In this document: piece by piece, positions 9,349 to 27,500 of the stretch
Numbering within the stretch: the stretch's first letter is position 1
Layout: every line of letters starts with the position of its first letter
Assembly: GCF_028401385.1 (NCBI RefSeq)
Contig: NZ_JAQOMR010000001.1
Coordinates: 560,501 to 624,500, forward strand
Source of the DNA: Marinicella algicola
GTDB lineage: Bacteria > Pseudomonadota > Gammaproteobacteria > Xanthomonadales > Marinicellaceae
DNA: 64,000 nt
Direction: 5' to 3'
Made by a program: the position numbers and the translations under genes
Notes under the pieces: model-generated
Databases searched by the model: none
The model's input: the letters and a program-made list of their open reading frames with translations, nothing else
What the model was told of the DNA's origin: nothing

Positions 9349-11863
9349 ATGACAACGAAGACTAGGGCTCTGGTGATCGGTGGCGGTGTTGTCGGCGTAT
9401 CAACGCTTTATCATCTGGCGAAGAAGGGCTGGGACGATGCCGTTCTGATCGAGCGCAAGGAGTTGACCTCCGGCTCGACCTGGCATGCCGCCGGCCTGCT
9501 GCCGCTTTTCAACATGAGCTATTCCGTCGGCCAGCTTCACAAATATTCGGTGGATCTCTATTCGGCGCTGGAGGAAGAGACTGGTCTGAACGTCGGCTTC
9601 TCGAAGGTGTCCAATATCCGCCTTGCGATGACCAAAGACCGGATGGACGAGATATCTTTACTATTCGGGCATTGCTGAAACCATCGGCGTCGATTTCAAA
9701 TTCCTCACACCTGAGGAGGTCAAGGAGGTCTGGCCGCTGTGCGAGACCGATGGCATCCTCGGCGCTATCCAGCATCCCGATGACGGCTATATCCAGCCCG
9801 CCGATCTGACTCAGGCCTTTGCCAAGGGCGCGCGCGACAATGGCGGGCGTATCCTGCGTAACACCACCGTCACCGAAATCCGTCAGAACGCCGATGGCAC
9901 GTGGCATGTGGAAACGGACAAGGAAGCTTTCACGGCTGATCATGTGATTTCCTGCACCGGCAATTTTGCCCGCCGTACCGGCGCCATGGTCGGCCTTGAT
10001 ATTCCGGTCATCCCGGTGGAGCACCAGTATGTCGTCACCGAGCCTCACCCCGACATTCTGGAGCGGAAGAAACAGGGCCTTCCGGAAATGGGGGTTTTGC
10101 GTGAATCCGACAGCGCCTGGTACATGCGTGAGGAAGCTGGCGGCCTGATCCTCGGGCCTTATGAAGTCGGTGCGCCGGTCTGTTATGTCGACGGGCCATC
10201 CGACGACAGCGAGTACGAGCTGTTCCAGGAAGAACTTGACCGGCTGATGCCGCATATCGAAACGGCGATGGCGCGGGTTCCTGCCTTTGCCGAGGTTGGC
10301 ATCAAGAAGGTCTATAACGGCGCGATTGCCTATACACCGGACGGCAACCCGATTGTCGGGCCTGCGCCGGGCCTGAAGAATTTCTGGCTCAACGAGGGTC
10401 ATTCCTTCGGCATCACAGCCGCCGGCGGCGCTGGCTGGCAGTTGGCCGAATGGATCGTCGACGGCGAGCCGACGGTGGACCTTGCCGGTGTCGATCCGCG
10501 CCGCTTCGGGCCTTACGCCACCGAGGGCTATCTCATTGCCAAGAATGAGGAGGCCTATGCCAATGTCTTCACCATGCACTACCCGGATGAGGAGCGTTCG
10601 GCCGCGCGCCCGCTGAAGACCGCGCCGGTCTATGAGCGGCTGAAGGCGCTTGGCGGGGTGTTCGGCTCCGTTTACGGCTGGGAGCGCGCCAACTGGTATA
10701 CGCCGGAAGGCTATGCTCTCGATGAGAGTGAACTTGGCGTTGGTGCCGATGTTATCACCGCGCACAATCACGCGCCGCCGCTTGATGATGGCCGCATTGT
10801 CGAAAAATGGTCGTTCCGGCGGTCGAACTATTTCGAGCATGTCGGCAACGAGGTGAAGCACGTCCACGAGAAAGTGGGCATTCTCGACATGACACCGTTT
10901 GCAAAGATGGAGGTTTCAGGCCCCGGCGCGCGTGAATTTCTCGATTCTATCTTCGCCAATGCCGTGCCGAAAAAGCGCGGCCGTATCGCGCTGTGCCATC
11001 TTTTGGGCGGTCAGGGCGGTGTACGCGCGGAATTCACGCTCTATGAATGGGCGCCCGGCCGCTTCTATCTGGTCTCCGGCGCGGGGCTGGAAGCCCATGA
11101 TCACGACCTTCTGGCAAGACTCGCGCCGACTGACGGTTCCGTCACGCTGAAGCCGTTGACCATGGAGATGGGCGTTCTTGTCATTGCCGGACCGAAATCC
11201 CGTGATCTTTTGAAAAAGCTGACGCGAACGCCGCTGGAAAATGCCGACTTCGGCTGGCTCACGGGCCGACCGATTTCGATCGGTTCCGCAAGCGCCCACG
11301 CGCTTCGGGTCAATTTCGTCGGCGAACTTGGTTGGGAACTGCATCATCCGATCGCGATGCAGCCTTATATATTCGACCAATTGATGGAGGCCGGAGCCGA
11401 GTTCGACATCAAGCCCTTCGGTATTCGCGCCATGGGTGCCATGGCATTGGAGAAATCCTATCGCGCCATGCAGCGAGAAATGTCGATCGAATACACCGCC
11501 TACAGATCGGGCCTCGACCGCTTCGTCAAGCCGAAGAAGGATTTTATCGGCAAGGAGGCGCTGCTGTCGAAGAAGGAGGCGGGACTTTCCGCCGTATTCT
11601 CGACGCTCGTCGTTGACGGGGTGACCGATTGCGATGCGCGCGGCTCCGAAGCGATCTATGATGCTGACGGCAAGCTGGCTGGTCGCGCGACCCAGGGCGG
11701 CTTCGGCTGGCGCATCGGCAAGTCGATTGCGCTGGCAATGCTGAGCCCCGCCTATGCGACGCCGGGGACAAAGCTCAAAATCCGCATTCTCGGTGAACTC
11801 TTTGATGCGACCGTCGTTGAGGAAAGCCCGTTCGATCCGGACAATGAGGCGCTGAGGGCCTGA
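9349..11863 (+). CDS. FAD-dependent dimethylglycine/sarcosine dehydrogenase with GcvT domain (frameshifted)
   Basis: A two-domain enzyme of 837 residues. The N-terminal half is a DAO-type FAD oxidoreductase with the dinucleotide fold VIGGGVVGVSTLYHLAKKG and the histidine of GSTWHAAGL, which carries covalent FAD in dimethylglycine dehydrogenase. The C-terminal half is a tetrahydrofolate-binding GcvT fold (GELGWELHHP, GLDRFVKPKKDFIG). It likely demethylates dimethylglycine, sarcosine or a related N-methyl compound and passes the carbon to folate; the exact substrate cannot be read. One extra base lies at 9648-9654 (CGAGATA for CGAATA), after which RMDEYLYYSG is restored. No partner subunits are adjacent. 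Confidence 0.87.
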
Positions 11864-11993
11864 GTCGGCCTGGAAGGAGTGTCACATGCCTTTTTTGTTA
11901 CGCCTGAACCCAGCTAAAAATGCCTGTCGTCCGGTGAGCAGGCGAAAGTCATGTATTTCATGGCCTTCTGTGGAGTTTCCTTGAAAAACACTC

Positions 11994-12022
11994 TTGCCAA
12001 GACGGCGTCATCCCCGTAAATG
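11994..12022 (+). promoter_or_regulatory. candidate promoter for tRNA-Trp
   Basis: TTGCCA at 11994-11999 and TAAATG at 12017-12022 are separated by 17 bases, about 55 bases upstream of the mature tRNA. The match to sigma-70 consensus is fair only. The 212-base gap from 11864 to 12075 shows nothing else I recognise. Confidence 0.3.
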
Positions 12023-12075
12023 GGGCGCCAGATCGGATCAGGCGGCGCGGTGACGCAAGCAGCCGGATGTGATGA

Positions 12076-12151
<76 letters not shown>

Positions 12152-12212
12152 GTTTAGCGGTTCTGCAAATGCCTGGCATGGCAGGGCGCGTTGACGCTAT
12201 CGAAGAAATTTT

Positions 12213-12240
12213 CGTTTTTCTCTTGTCTGAGCGAAAAACG
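12213..12240 (+). other. hairpin between tRNA-Trp and secE
   Basis: CGTTTTTC at 12213-12220 pairs perfectly with GAAAAACG at 12233-12240 around a 12-base loop. It may be a processing or attenuation element ahead of secE. No T tract follows, so it is not a classical terminator. Confidence 0.35.
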
Positions 12241-12321
12241 ATGATATGTAATGCAAAACAGACTCGCGGTGCGTGGAGCTGGTTACTTCCGCTTTACGTG
12301 CCGTAAAGGTGTGGGCAGTTT

Positions 12322-12521
12322 ATGGCATCGAAAACCAATCCATTCACGTTTCTGCAGCAAGTGCGTGCTGAGACGACTAAAGTCGTTTGGCCTTCCCGGC
12401 GCGAAACTGTGATCTCGACCCTTATGGTCATGGTTATGGTGGTTGTGGCGGCGCTCTTTTCTTCGCTGCTGACCAGCTGATGAGTTTGGCGATGAATTTC
12501 ATCCTCAACCTCGGCGCCTGA
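12322..12521 (+). CDS. secE: preprotein translocase subunit SecE (frameshifted)
   Basis: The small essential SecYEG subunit. It begins MASKTNPFTFLQQVRAE, carries the conserved cytoplasmic motif TKVVWPSRRET, then one membrane helix. As read, the frame stops after about 52 residues. Adding one T to the run at 12457-12460 gives AALFFFAADQLMSLAMNF and a natural stop at 12519-12521, for 66 residues, the usual alphaproteobacterial size. An essential gene broken at a T4 run is strong evidence of sequencing error. nusG follows 23 bases downstream. Confidence 0.92.
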
Positions 12522-12544
12522 TCGGGAAAAAGGGGAGAAATAAA

Positions 12545-13075
12545 ATGGCTATGCGCTGGTATATTGTTCATGCTTATTCCAACTTCGAAAAGAAGGTGGC
12601 GGAAGCAATCGAGGAGAAGGCCAAGCAGAAGGGCCTCGATCATTTCTTTGATCGTATCCTTGTTCCGACCGAAAAGGTCGTGGAAGTCCGTCGTGGCCGC
12701 AAGGTCGATTCGGAGCGCAAGTTCTTCCCCGGGTATGTTCTGGTGCGGGCTGATCTCAATGACGAGGTCTTCCATCTGATCAAGAACACGCCGCGGGTTA
12801 CCGGTTTTCTGGGGAGTGATCAGAGGCCTGTTCCGATCCCGGATTCAGAGGCTGATCATATTCTCGGTCAGGTTCAGGAAGGTGTCGAGCGCCCGAAGGC
12901 GACCGTGTCTTTCGAAATCGGCGAGAATGTCCGTGTCTCCGATGGTCCGTTCGCCTCCTTTAATGGTGTCGTTCAGGATGTCGATGAGGAGCGTGCCCGC
13001 CTGAAGGTCGAAGTTTCGATCTTTGGTCGCGCAACCCCGGTCGAGCTGGAATACAGCCAGGTCGAAAAAGTTTGA
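12545..13075 (+). CDS. nusG: transcription termination/antitermination protein NusG
   Basis: NusG binds RNA polymerase, increases processivity and links it to Rho or the ribosome. The 176-residue protein has the N-terminal NGN domain (MRWYIVHAYSNFEKKVAEAI, FFPGYVLV) and a C-terminal KOW domain (VRVSDGPFASFNGVVQDVD). Length and order are normal, and the frame is intact. The start at ATG 12545 is supported by GGGGAGA just upstream. It lies in the secE-nusG-rplK order found across bacteria. Confidence 0.97.
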   Translation: MAMRWYIVHAYSNFEKKVAEAIEEKAKQKGLDHFFDRILVPTEKVVEVRRGRKVDSERKFFPGYVLVRADLNDEVFHLIKNTPRVTGFLGSDQRPVPIPDSEADHILGQVQEGVERPKATVSFEIGENVRVSDGPFASFNGVVQDVDEERARLKVEVSIFGRATPVELEYSQVEKV

Positions 13076-13079
13076 GTTT

Positions 13080-13093
13080 TGCCCTTCGGGGCA
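13080..13093 (+). other. UUCG-capped hairpin after nusG
   Basis: TGCCC-TTCG-GGGCA forms a 5-bp stem closed by the very stable UUCG tetraloop, 4 bases after the nusG stop. It likely stabilises or ends part of the nusG transcript, but lacks a T tract. The rest of the gap to rplK (13094-13216) is the presumed L11 leader, with no clear further motif. Confidence 0.5.
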
Positions 13094-13216
13094 TTTCGCG
13101 TGGAAGAGCAGGGCGCTTAGCCGGTGTCCCGGAAGCTCGTACCACGCAACCGCAGCCGCCGGCAGATGCCGGCATGAAGGGCCGGGTATCCGGTCCGAGA
13201 TGAGAAAGGCAGAGTA

Positions 13217-13645
13217 ATGGCTAAGAAAGTTGCAGGCCAGCTCAAGTTGCAGGTCCCGGCAGGTTCGGCAAATCCGTCGCCGCCGATCGGTCCCGCACTT
13301 GGTCAGCGCGGCATTAATATCATGGAATTCTGCAAGGCGTTCAATGCCGCCTCGCAGGAAATGGAAAAGGGCATGCCGATCCCGGTAATCATTACCTATT
13401 ACCAGGACAAGTCCTTTACCTTCGTCATGAAGCAGCCCCCGGTCTCCTACTTCCTGAAGCGGGAAGCGAAGCTGAAGAAGGGTTCGCAGACGCCGGGCAA
13501 GTCGAGCGCCGGTTCGATCTCTTCAGAGCAGGTCCGCAAGATTGCGGAAGCGAAGATGAGCGACCTCAACGCCGCCGATATCGAAGGCGCAATGCGCATG
13601 GTTGAGGGTTCCGCCCGCGCCATGGGCCTGGAAGTGACGGGTTGA
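13217..13645 (+). CDS. rplK: 50S ribosomal protein L11
   Basis: The 142-residue L11 binds 23S rRNA at the GTPase-associated centre. [20 protein letters not shown] is the conserved N-terminal motif, and the RNA-binding C-terminal domain ends [16 protein letters not shown]. Intact. The start has AAAGGCAGAG upstream. rplA begins 5 bases after the stop, so the pair is co-translated as in other bacteria. Confidence 0.98.
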   Translation: MAKKVAGQLKLQVPAGSANPSPPIGPALGQRGINIMEFCKAFNAASQEMEKGMPIPVIITYYQDKSFTFVMKQPPVSYFLKREAKLKKGSQTPGKSSAGSISSEQVRKIAEAKMSDLNAADIEGAMRMVEGSARAMGLEVTG

Positions 13646-13650
13646 TAGCC

Positions 13651-14346
13651 ATGACCAAGATTGCAAAGCGTATTCAGAAGACCCGTGAGGGCATCGACGC
13701 CGACAAGTTCTATCCGCTTGCTGAGGCGGTTAAGTTGGTCAAGGAGCGGGCCACCGCCAAGTTCGACGAGACCATTGAAGTTGCTATGAATCTCGGTGTT
13801 GATCCTCGCCATGCGGACCAGATGGTTCGCGGTGTTGTCAACCTGCCGAACGGCACAGGTCGCAGCGTTCGCGTTGCCGTTTTTGCCCGTGGCGCCAAGG
13901 CTGATGAAGCCAAGGAAGCCGGTGCTGACGTCGTTGGTGCGGAAGATCTTGTTGAGCAGGTTCAGGCCGGCAACATCGATTTCGACCGTTGCATCGCCAC
14001 CCCGGACATGATGCCGCTCGTCGGTCGTCTCGGTAAGGTTCTCGGCCCGCGCGGCATGATGCCGAACCCGAAGGTTGGTACGGTTACCATGGACGTCAAG
14101 GCGGCGATCGATGCCTCCAAGGGCGGCGCTGTTGAGTTCCGTGTCGAGAAGGCCGGTATCGTCCATGCTGGCGTCGGCAAAGCTTCGTTTGCCGAAAGCG
14201 CGCTGGAAGAAAATATCCGCGCCTTTGCTGATGCCGTCGTCAAGGCAAAGCCGGCTGGCGCCAAGGGCAATTACGTCAAGCGCGTGGCTCTGTCGTCGAC
14301 GATGGGGCCTGGCGTCAAGATCGACTTCTCGTCGGTCAATGCCTGA
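13651..14346 (+). CDS. rplA: 50S ribosomal protein L1
   Basis: L1 binds the mobile L1 stalk of 23S rRNA and in many bacteria represses its own operon. The true start is ATG 13651 ([16 protein letters not shown]), giving 231 residues; a TTG at 13642 overlaps the rplK stop and is less likely. The signature [15 protein letters not shown] is present. Intact. Cotranscribed with rplK. Confidence 0.97.
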   Translation: MTKIAKRIQKTREGIDADKFYPLAEAVKLVKERATAKFDETIEVAMNLGVDPRHADQMVRGVVNLPNGTGRSVRVAVFARGAKADEAKEAGADVVGAEDLVEQVQAGNIDFDRCIATPDMMPLVGRLGKVLGPRGMMPNPKVGTVTMDVKAAIDASKGGAVEFRVEKAGIVHAGVGKASFAESALEENIRAFADAVVKAKPAGAKGNYVKRVALSSTMGPGVKIDFSSVNA

Positions 14347-14689
14347 TTTTGCGAATTTCCGGAAGGTAGACTTTCGGTGACAAGTTTCGGGCTCCAGGGC
14401 CCGGAAAAACCCGGGATGAAAATCCCGGTTTCCTGTCCGAGATTGCAGGTGGGCAACCTTAATTCATTGCCTGCATGAGACGGGTGAGACCCAATTTTTC
14501 CGCGATGGACGATGAAGATCCTCCCGCGGTTTAGTTCGGTTCGAACCTGGTGTGCCTTGGCGCTTGAGAAATCGCGCGCTGAAGGGGGCAGGATCCTCGA
14601 GCGTCGCTTGGGATCTTGGATAGAACAAGTCCCTTGCGGCAAAGGCAACCGACAGGTCCGGTTTTGGACCTGTCAACTGGAGATAGGCA
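14347..14689 (+). promoter_or_regulatory. rplJ leader region with two strong hairpins
   Basis: This 343-base gap has no gene. It holds a perfect 7-bp hairpin CCGGGAT-GAAA-ATCCCGG at 14411-14428 with a GNRA loop, and a perfect 9-bp hairpin GACAGGTCC/GGACCTGTC at 14651-14674, which ends just 4 bases before the GGAG ribosome site at 14679-14682. The position matches the L10(L12)4 autoregulatory leader known in E. coli and other bacteria. That it acts so here is inference. Confidence 0.6.
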
Positions 14690-15208
14690 GTGGAAAGAGC
14701 GGAAAAACGCGAATTCGTCACGGAACTGAACGAAGTCTTTAAGGCTTCGGGCTCGGTTGTCGTGGCCCACTATGCCGGTGTCACCGTTGCGCAGATGAAC
14801 GTATTCCGTTCGAAGATGCGTGAAGCGGGAGGCACTGTCAGAGTCGCGAAGAACCGCCTGGCCAAGATTGCCCTTCAGGGTACGGAGTCCGAGGGAATGT
14901 CCGATCTGTTTACAGGTCAGACGCTCATCGCATTTTGCGATGACCCGGTGACGGCTCCGAAGGTCTGCATGGATTTCGCCAAGACCAACGACAAGCTCGT
15001 TGTTCTCGGTGGTGCCATGGGGGCAACCGTGCTCGATGCTGATGGTGTCAAGTCGCTTGCGACGATGCCTTCGCTGGACGAGCTGCGTGCGAAGCTGGTT
15101 GGTATGATCCAGACCCCGGCAACCCGTATCGCGACGATTGCTTCTGCACCCGCAAGCCAGCTTGCGCGTGTGCTCAATGCCTACGCCACGAAGGACGAAG
15201 CCGCTTGA
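14690..15208 (+). CDS. rplJ: 50S ribosomal protein L10
   Basis: L10 anchors L7/L12 dimers on the ribosomal stalk. The 172-residue protein starts at GTG 14690 ([17 protein letters not shown]), which matches rhizobial L10, with GGAG 7 bases upstream. C-terminal residues bind L7/L12. Translation is probably regulated through the leader hairpins described upstream. Intact. Confidence 0.97.
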   Translation: MERAEKREFVTELNEVFKASGSVVVAHYAGVTVAQMNVFRSKMREAGGTVRVAKNRLAKIALQGTESEGMSDLFTGQTLIAFCDDPVTAPKVCMDFAKTNDKLVVLGGAMGATVLDADGVKSLATMPSLDELRAKLVGMIQTPATRIATIASAPASQLARVLNAYATKDEAA

Positions 15209-15272
15209 GGCGGTTTTTCGCTGTTTATGAAATTTCGACCCAGTTCGAACCAAACACCTAAGGAAGACTGAC

Positions 15273-15647
15273 ATGGCTGATCTCGCCAAAATCGTAGACG
15301 AACTTTCTGAACTGACAGTTCTTGAAGCCGCTGAATTGTCCAAGATGCTCGAAGAGAAGTGGGGCGTTTCCGCCGCTGCTCCGGTCGCTGTTGCTGCTGC
15401 TGGCGGTGCTGTTGCTGCCGAAGCTGCTGAAGAGCAGACCGAATTCGATGTTGTTCTGGCTGAAGCCGGTGGCAACAAGATCGGTGTCATCAAGGAAGTC
15501 CGTGCCATCACCGGTCTCGGTCTCAAGGAAGCCAAGGAACTCGTTGAGAGCGCTCCTAAGGCTGTCAAGGAAGCCGTTTCCAAGGGCGAAGCTGAAGAAC
15601 TCAAGGCCAAGCTGGAAGCAGCCGGCGCCAAGGTTGAGCTCAAGTAA
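15273..15647 (+). CDS. rplL: 50S ribosomal protein L7/L12
   Basis: A 124-residue stalk protein that recruits translation factors. It has an N-terminal dimerisation part, an Ala/Val-rich hinge (about residues 35-55), and a C-terminal domain with the factor-binding helix [17 protein letters not shown] upstream gives a strong ribosome site. Intact, 64 bases after rplJ. Confidence 0.98.
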   Translation: MADLAKIVDELSELTVLEAAELSKMLEEKWGVSAAAPVAVAAAGGAVAAEAAEEQTEFDVVLAEAGGNKIGVIKEVRAITGLGLKEAKELVESAPKAVKEAVSKGEAEELKAKLEAAGAKVELK

Positions 15648-15662
15648 GCTTTTATATCTGTT

Positions 15663-15690
15663 CTGCGGGCGGGCGATTGCCTGCCCGCAG
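15663..15690 (+). terminator. GC-rich hairpin after rplL (attenuator or processing site)
   Basis: CTGCGGGCGGGC at 15663-15674 pairs with GCCTGCCCGCAG at 15679-15690: twelve pairs, one of them G·T, with loop GATT. No T tract follows, so partial attenuation or RNA stabilisation between rplL and rpoB is more likely than full termination. Confidence 0.6.
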
Positions 15691-15709
15691 GACGAAAACT
15701 GATGTGAAG

Positions 15710-15748
15710 CCATTACCCAAAGTCCCGTTTCGGGCCTTTGGGTAATGG
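15710..15748 (+). other. long hairpin between rplL and rpoB, candidate RNase III site
   Basis: CCATTACCCAAAG at 15710-15722 pairs perfectly with CTTTGGGTAATGG at 15736-15748. One T/C mismatch follows, then CCCG/CGGG with loop TTT, so the stem is about 17 bp. E. coli has an RNase III cut site in the same interval of its rplJL-rpoBC transcript, so a similar role is proposed by analogy only. Confidence 0.6.
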
Positions 15749-15841
15749 GTTCTCAAGAAGACCTCTCGAATAACGACGGAACCGACTGGCCATCGGTACC
15801 CGTCTGTTGCAGGCCCGGATGCAGATTGACAAGGAGCGACG

Positions 15842-19985
<4,144 letters not shown>

Positions 19986-19996
19986 AGAACAAAAAC

Positions 19997-20027
19997 GGTG
20001 CGCCCGCCGCCAAAAGCCGGGCGCACC
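19997..20027 (+). other. hairpin between rpoB and rpoC
   Basis: GGTGCGCCCG at 19997-20006 pairs perfectly with CGGGCGCACC at 20018-20027 around an 11-base loop, 12 bases after the rpoB stop. There is no T tract. It may protect or process the rpoBC message. The rest of the 191-base gap has no gene. Confidence 0.5.
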
Positions 20028-20176
20028 AATGACACGGCAGGCTGGTTGGTAAGCATGCAATGTCATTTTGCCGCATTTCGCGGCTAGAACCGTTTTAAGA
20101 GACAGAAAACCGGCATCGGGGTTTGGCCGGATTTCTCTGTCAGCAAGGGCGATGCCGCCCAGTCAAGGAGACAGGC

Positions 20177-24386
<4,210 letters not shown>

Positions 24387-24408
24387 GCCCAGCCACAATG
24401 ACTGAAGA

Positions 24409-24446
24409 AAGGCCCGGTGCGAAAGCGCCGGGCCTTTTGGTTTTCG
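24409..24446 (+). terminator. Rho-independent terminator of the rpoBC operon
   Basis: A 12-bp stem AAGGCCCGGTGC/GCGCCGGGCCTT with a GAAA tetraloop at 24421-24424 is followed by TTTTGGTTTT. It lies 22 bases after the rpoC stop. It also separates rpoC from the convergent ABC permease gene. Confidence 0.9.
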
Positions 24447-24458
24447 GGAGAGGGCGTG

Positions 24459-25604
24459 TCAGTCCAGCGTCTTGTTGAACCGGCTGACGGCGATGGCCAT
24501 GGCGACGAGCGCGATCACCGCCAGCATGACGCTGTCGAAGCCGAGCACGGTGATATCAGCGCCCTTCAGCATGATGGCGCGCACGATGCGAAGATAATGC
24601 GTAAGCGGCAGGGCTTCGCCGAGATATTGCGCCCAGCGCGGCATGCCGTCGAAGGGGAACATGAAACCCGAGAGCAGAATGCTCGGCAGGAAGAACATCA
24701 TCGACATCTGAACGGCTTGAAGCTGGTTCTTGGCAATGGTGGAGAATGTGTAGCCGATTGAAAGATTGGTGATGACGAAAAGCAGGGTCAGAAGTGCCAG
24801 TGACCACGGGTCACCAAGGATCGGCACGTCGAAGATCAACAGGCCCGAGGCGATGATCAGTGCGGCCTGAAAAGCGCCGACAAAGACATAGGGCATGATC
24901 TTGCCCAACATGATCTCGATCGGCCGGATCGGCATGGCGAGCAGGTTTTCCATCGTGCCGCGCTCGATCTCGCGGGTCACGGCAAGGGCGGTGAAGATCA
25001 AAAGCGTCATCGTCAGGATCGTGCCAAGCAGGCCGGGCACGATATTGAGTGTCGACTTGCCCGCCGGATTATAGCGGCGGTGCTGGATGATGTTGAACGC
25101 CGGCTTCTGCGGTTCTGCGATGGTGATGCCGTGAAGGCCCGCCAGCGATGTCGAAACGATGCCCGAAAGCGCGCCGAGAGCGGACGAAGCGGCAACAGGA
25201 TCCGTCGCGTCCGCCGCCACCAGCAGGGAAGGCGAAAGCCCGCGCCTGAGGTCGCGCTCGAAATCCGGCGGTATTTCGACGACAAACAGCACCTCACCGG
25301 ATTCCAGCACCCGGTCCATTTCCGCATCGCTGGTGACAATCCCGGTAATATCGAAGAAATCGGTGTTCTCAAGCGATGCCAGAATGGCGCGCGAGGCATT
25401 GGTGCTTTCGCTGAGCATGACGGCGGTCGGCAGGTGGTGCGGCGTGGTGTTGATGGCGAAGCCAAACAACAGCAACTGCATGATCGGCAGCATGATCATC
25501 ATGCCCATGGTCAGCCGGTCACGTGTCATCTGGATAAATTCCTTGACCGTCATCGCCCAGAAACGCCTGACGGACGCCAAGGGTTGCGCCCTGTCACCCG
25601 TCAT
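24459..25604 (-). CDS. ABC-2 type exporter permease (YbhS/YbhR-like)
   Basis: An inner-membrane permease with one N-terminal helix (about residues 30-50), a large extracytoplasmic domain, and five C-terminal helices with the ABC-2 signature near REIERGTMENLLAMP. I prefer start ATG 25604 (MTGDRAQP), which overlaps the ATPase gene by 11 bases and gives 381 residues. It works with the ATPase and membrane-fusion genes upstream. E. coli ybhGFSR has two permeases; only one is seen here, so the channel is probably a homodimer. Intact. Confidence 0.88.
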   Translation of the reverse strand: MTGDRAQPLASVRRFWAMTVKEFIQMTRDRLTMGMMIMLPIMQLLLFGFAINTTPHHLPTAVMLSESTNASRAILASLENTDFFDITGIVTSDAEMDRVLESGEVLFVVEIPPDFERDLRRGLSPSLLVAADATDPVAASSALGALSGIVSTSLAGLHGITIAEPQKPAFNIIQHRRYNPAGKSTLNIVPGLLGTILTMTLLIFTALAVTREIERGTMENLLAMPIRPIEIMLGKIMPYVFVGAFQAALIIASGLLIFDVPILGDPWSLALLTLLFVITNLSIGYTFSTIAKNQLQAVQMSMMFFLPSILLSGFMFPFDGMPRWAQYLGEALPLTHYLRIVRAIMLKGADITVLGFDSVMLAVIALVAMAIAVSRFNKTLD

Positions 25605-26528
25605 TGAAATTATCCTTCGACGCATTCATCATGTAAATAAAGGCATCCTCCAGGGTCGCTTCGCCCGGGCGGCACTGGGTGTCGGGTCGGTCCCGATAGG
25701 GTTGGATCGCGCGCTCAAGCGCTGCCCGGTCATGGCCGCAGACATGAAGCGAAGAGCCGAACGGCGCCACCAGATCGACGCCTTCTGCGGTTTCCAGTTC
25801 TGCCTGAAGCTCGTGCACGTGGGCGCCGGTAATCAGGTAGCTTTCCAGGTTTGAGGCGGCGACCACCTCCTTCACCGTGCCTGTCACCATCAGCTTGCCA
25901 TAGGCCATGTAGGCGATCTCGTGGCAGCGTTCGGCCTCATCCATGTAATGGGTGGAGACCAGAACGGAGAGCCCCCTGCGGCGAGGGCGTGAATCTGCGC
26001 CCAGAATTCGCGGCGCGCCTTGGGGTCGACACCGGCCGTCGGCTCGTCAAGGAGGAGAAGGTCGGGATCGGGGAGCGTGCAAGCGCCGAGTGCAAGGCGC
26101 TGTTTCCAACCGCCGGAGAGATTGCCAGCAAGCTGTTTCTCACGCCCGCCTAGCCCGAGCCTTTCGATAGCGTCGGAAACCTTTTGACTCGGTTTGGTGA
26201 GCCCATGGATGCGGGCAACGAAATCGAGGTTTTCCCGAATGGTAAGGTCCTGGTAGAGCGAAAAACGCTGGGTCATGTAGCCGACATGCCGTCTCAAGCG
26301 CTCGCCGTCGCGGATGATGTCATAGCCAAGGCATGTGCCGGAACCGCTGTCAGGTGTCAAAAGACCGCAGAGCATGCGGATGGTGGTTGTCTTGCCTGAC
26401 CCATTTGGCCCGAGAAAGCCATGAATTGTACCCTTGCGGACATTCATGGTCAGATGATCGACGACGGTGCGCCCGCTGAAACTTTTGGTCAGATCCTGAA
26501 CCGAGATCACATTGTCTTCTGCAGACAT
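25594..26528 (-). CDS. ABC exporter ATP-binding protein (YbhF-like, frameshifted)
   Basis: The nucleotide-binding subunit, 311 residues after repair. Walker A is GPNGSGKTT at residues 40-48, signature LSGG at about 137-140, Walker B LLLLDEP at about 157-163. The C-terminal extension is typical of DrrA/NatA-type exporters. One base is missing from the C run at 25972-25976; repair gives LAAGGLSVLVSTHYMDEAE. It is half the size of E. coli YbhF, which fuses two ATPase units. The ATG overlaps the stop of the membrane-fusion gene as ATGA. Confidence 0.9.
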
Positions 26529-27489
26529 CAGTTGCTCTCCGCCTGAATGTTGACGGGAAGCCCCACGGGCAGGGCAGCAGGGTCTGTCGGTCGGGCTTCG
26601 AGGCGATAGACCATCTTGGCCCGCTCCTCGCGCGAGAAGATTTGCGGCGGGGTATATTCGGCGTCTCGGGCGATGAAGGAAATAGTGGCGTTCTGAGGCG
26701 AACAATTGTCACAAGTGACGCTGACGTGATCGCCGACCTTCAGCGAAGCCCGTTCGCGCTCGGGCACGAAGAATTCAATCTTGATGTTGTCCGGTGGCAG
26801 AAGCGAGACGACCGGGCGCCCCGCCGGCACCACTTCGCCGGTGCGGTAGTAGATCTTCTCGATGCTGCCGGCAGCCGGCGCTGCAACGGTCTTGAGCGCG
26901 AGCATGGCGTGTGCTGCCGAAAGCTCGGATTCTGCTGCGGCAACGCTCTGTTCCGCCTGTTCGATCTGCTGGACGCGCTCGGGCAGCTTACCAAGCGCGA
27001 TCTGCGCTTCAATCTTGTCGAGCGCGGCCTTGGCCTGTGCATAGGCACTGACGGCATTATCCAGATTTGCCTTTGTGCCACTTTGTTGTTCGAATAGAGA
27101 TTTGGCGCGGGTGAGCGATTTTTCCGTGTATTCGAGAGCCGCCGTTGCCTCCTTGCGCGATGCTTCCAGCGCGTCGAGCTGTTCCTGCCGGTCCTGCGGC
27201 GCCTTTGCCAGCGCAAGTGCGGCTCTTGCCTTTTGAGGTTGGCCTTTGTGGTTTCAACAGTGGCCCTCTCGGCGTCGGCTTCAAGGGTGAACAGCGTTTG
27301 GCCTTGATCGGCCATATCGCCTTCGCTCACCGTTAGCTGTGTCAGTCGCGCCGTATTGGCGGCACCGATGTAAAGCGTGTCCGCCTCTATCCAGCCCAGC
27401 CAGCCATGGTTCTGGACAGGCCGGAAAATGGAATAACCGAACCCAGCTGCGGCAGAGAGCAGAATGATGGCGATCAGAATGCGCTTCAT
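26528..27489 (-). CDS. HlyD-family membrane fusion protein (YbhG-like, frameshifted)
   Basis: A periplasmic adaptor anchored by an N-terminal helix (ILIAIILLSAAAGFGYSIF), 320 residues after repair. A lipoyl-like half motif (GWIEADTLYIGAA), a long coiled-coil hairpin of Ala/Gln/Lys-rich repeats, then the second lipoyl half (VAAPAAGSIEKIYYRTGEVV) and a β-barrel follow in order. One A is missing at the run 27231-27234 (+ strand T run), joining NLKKARAALALAKAP. It sits between the TetR regulator and the ATPase gene, as in the ybhG operons. Confidence 0.88.
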
Positions 27490-27500
27490 GGGGCTTCCCT

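Noticed and set aside
9509..10867. A 452-codon open frame antisense to the dehydrogenase
   Set aside because: The + strand frame has clear FAD and GcvT motifs; the antisense one has none.
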